Assembly: GCA_964529265.1 (NCBI GenBank)
Contig: CAZGVW010000286.1
Location: 1 to 43,844 of the forward strand
DNA: 43,844 bases
Reading direction: 5' to 3'
From: CAZGVW01 sp964529265
GTDB lineage: Bacteria; Planctomycetota; Phycisphaerae; Phycisphaerales; UBA1924
Both the position numbers and the translations under genes were made by a program. This document shows positions 43,193 through 43,844 of the stretch, piece by piece (positions within the stretch are counted from its first letter, which is position 1; the number at the start of each line of letters is the position of its first letter). Below the pieces are notes generated by a model, which worked only from the letters and a program-made list of their open reading frames with translations, did no database searches and was not told where the DNA came from.

Positions 43193-43843
43193 TTACTCGC
43201 ATGGTCCCCAGGCGCCGAGCATCGAGGCGAGGTCGGAGGAGTTGACGAGGCCGTCGGTGTTGAGGTCGGCGGGGCAGTCTGGGCAGACGCCCCATGCGCC
43301 GAGGAGGGAGGCGAGGTCGGAGGAGTTGACGACGCCGTCGCCGGTCAGGTCGGCGGCGCAGGAGGGGCCGCTGAAGAAGGCGCAGGCAAAATCCGTCTCC
43401 ACGACGCCGGAGCCGCCCGGCCCTTCGTAGCCGGGGCCGAGGTTGATCGTTGCGATCGATTGCTCGCCGGACCTCAGGCCGACGAAGGCGCCGATGAGGA
43501 CGGCGCCGGGCTCGGTGGTGGCGAACTCCACCTGTGCGACGGGGACGGATGAGGTGAAGCCCATCCCGGAGGCGAGGGAAGCGTGCGCGCTTGGGGGCGT
43601 CGTGAGCGTATCGAGGAGCGTTCCGGCCTGGTCGATGAGGCGCATGGAGGCGGTGTGACCGGCCGCGAGCGAGCCGAAGTAGGTGTAGAAGGCCGATACG
43701 GGGGGATCGAAGGAGAACTCGACGAGTGACTCGGCGCCGTTGTGCAGCGCATCGGAGACCATCGGTGTGGTGGATGCATCGCTGATGGGGCACAGCGGCT
43801 TGGCGCCGACGGACGATGCGACGGTGAGCGAGCCGCCTTCGAG
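43193..43843 (-). CDS. C-terminal part of a secreted protein with dockerin-like repeats (5' end outside window)
   Basis: The frame is open to the right edge, so the gene starts beyond the window; about 216 residues are visible. A beta-sandwich domain (FDPPVSAFYTYFGSLAAGHT, VAQVEFATTEPGAVLIGAFV) resembles carbohydrate-binding or PEP-anchor-type extracellular modules. Two near-identical dockerin-like repeats end the protein (ADLTGDGVVNSSDLASLLGA and ADLNTDGLVNSSDLASMLGA), each with Asp/Asn calcium-ligand positions and a GAWG ending. The two repeats are also alike in DNA, pointing to recent duplication. It is convergent with the propeller gene; the 181-bp gap between them shows no gene. Confidence 0.8.
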   Translation of the reverse strand, partial: LEGGSLTVASSVGAKPLCPISDASTTPMVSDALHNGAESLVEFSFDPPVSAFYTYFGSLAAGHTASMRLIDQAGTLLDTLTTPPSAHASLASGMGFTSSVPVAQVEFATTEPGAVLIGAFVGLRSGEQSIATINLGPGYEGPGGSGVVETDFACAFFSGPSCAADLTGDGVVNSSDLASLLGAWGVCPDCPADLNTDGLVNSSDLASMLGAWGPCE

Positions 43844-43844
43844 C

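Overview
The window is GC-rich chromosomal DNA from a bacterium that is most likely a planctomycete of the Phycisphaerae type. This is inferred, not proven. The two secreted proteins at the right end finish in dockerin-like repeats with the LLGAWG signature common in that group. Other hints are the alternative GlmU-like protein, a formylglycine sulfatase, short palindromic CACTGGTGG/CCACCAGTG repeats, and several promoters that sit only a few bases from the start codon.

Left part (1-5.8 kb). The 3' end of a TPR-like gene is followed by a GlmU-like gene that overlaps polA by one base. A secreted alpha/beta hydrolase and a tRNA-Asp(GTC) gene come next.

Island (5.76-17.16 kb, with an outer boundary at 19.97 kb). 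The tRNA-Asp gene is an integration target. A 47-bp exact copy of its 3' part lies at 17111-17157, and a 25-bp exact copy of its extreme 3' end lies at 19946-19970, directly before a perfect terminator hairpin. This pattern fits two nested or tandem insertions. The inner segment carries a broken tyrosine integrase facing the tRNA, an orphan winged-helix protein, an AbiEi/AbiEii-like toxin-antitoxin pair with a recognisable autoregulated promoter, and a copper-resistance module. The copper module has two minus-strand units: a heavy-metal-binding lipoprotein, a CusC/TolC-like protein and a multicopper oxidase; then a CopZ-like chaperone, a CsoR repressor and a CopA ATPase. A CsoR-type operator precedes each unit, and the two operators match at 16 of 17 bases. 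Cytosolic Cu(I) would be sensed by CsoR, carried by the CopZ-like protein, pumped out by CopA and oxidised in the periplasm. The outer segment (17.16-19.97 kb) holds a divergent pair: an AraC-family regulator and an S41-like TPR protein.

Middle (20-30.6 kb). This holds a small membrane protein, a DinB-fold protein, a secreted sulfatase, a very large SF1 helicase with a C-terminal nuclease-like domain, an outer-membrane-type protein and a secreted beta-helix protein. The helicase gene is bracketed by two direct copies of a roughly 100-bp repeat.

Right part (30.7-43.8 kb). A complete tripartite RND efflux operon (adaptor, pump, outer-membrane factor, each overlapping by 4 bp) is followed by a membrane-anchored Cys-phosphatase flanked by palindromic repeats. 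Upstream of an uncharacterised gene there is an 11-bp-periodic operator-like array. The region ends with a TetR regulator divergent from a secreted esterase-like enzyme, and two convergent dockerin-like secreted proteins, the last one cut by the window edge.
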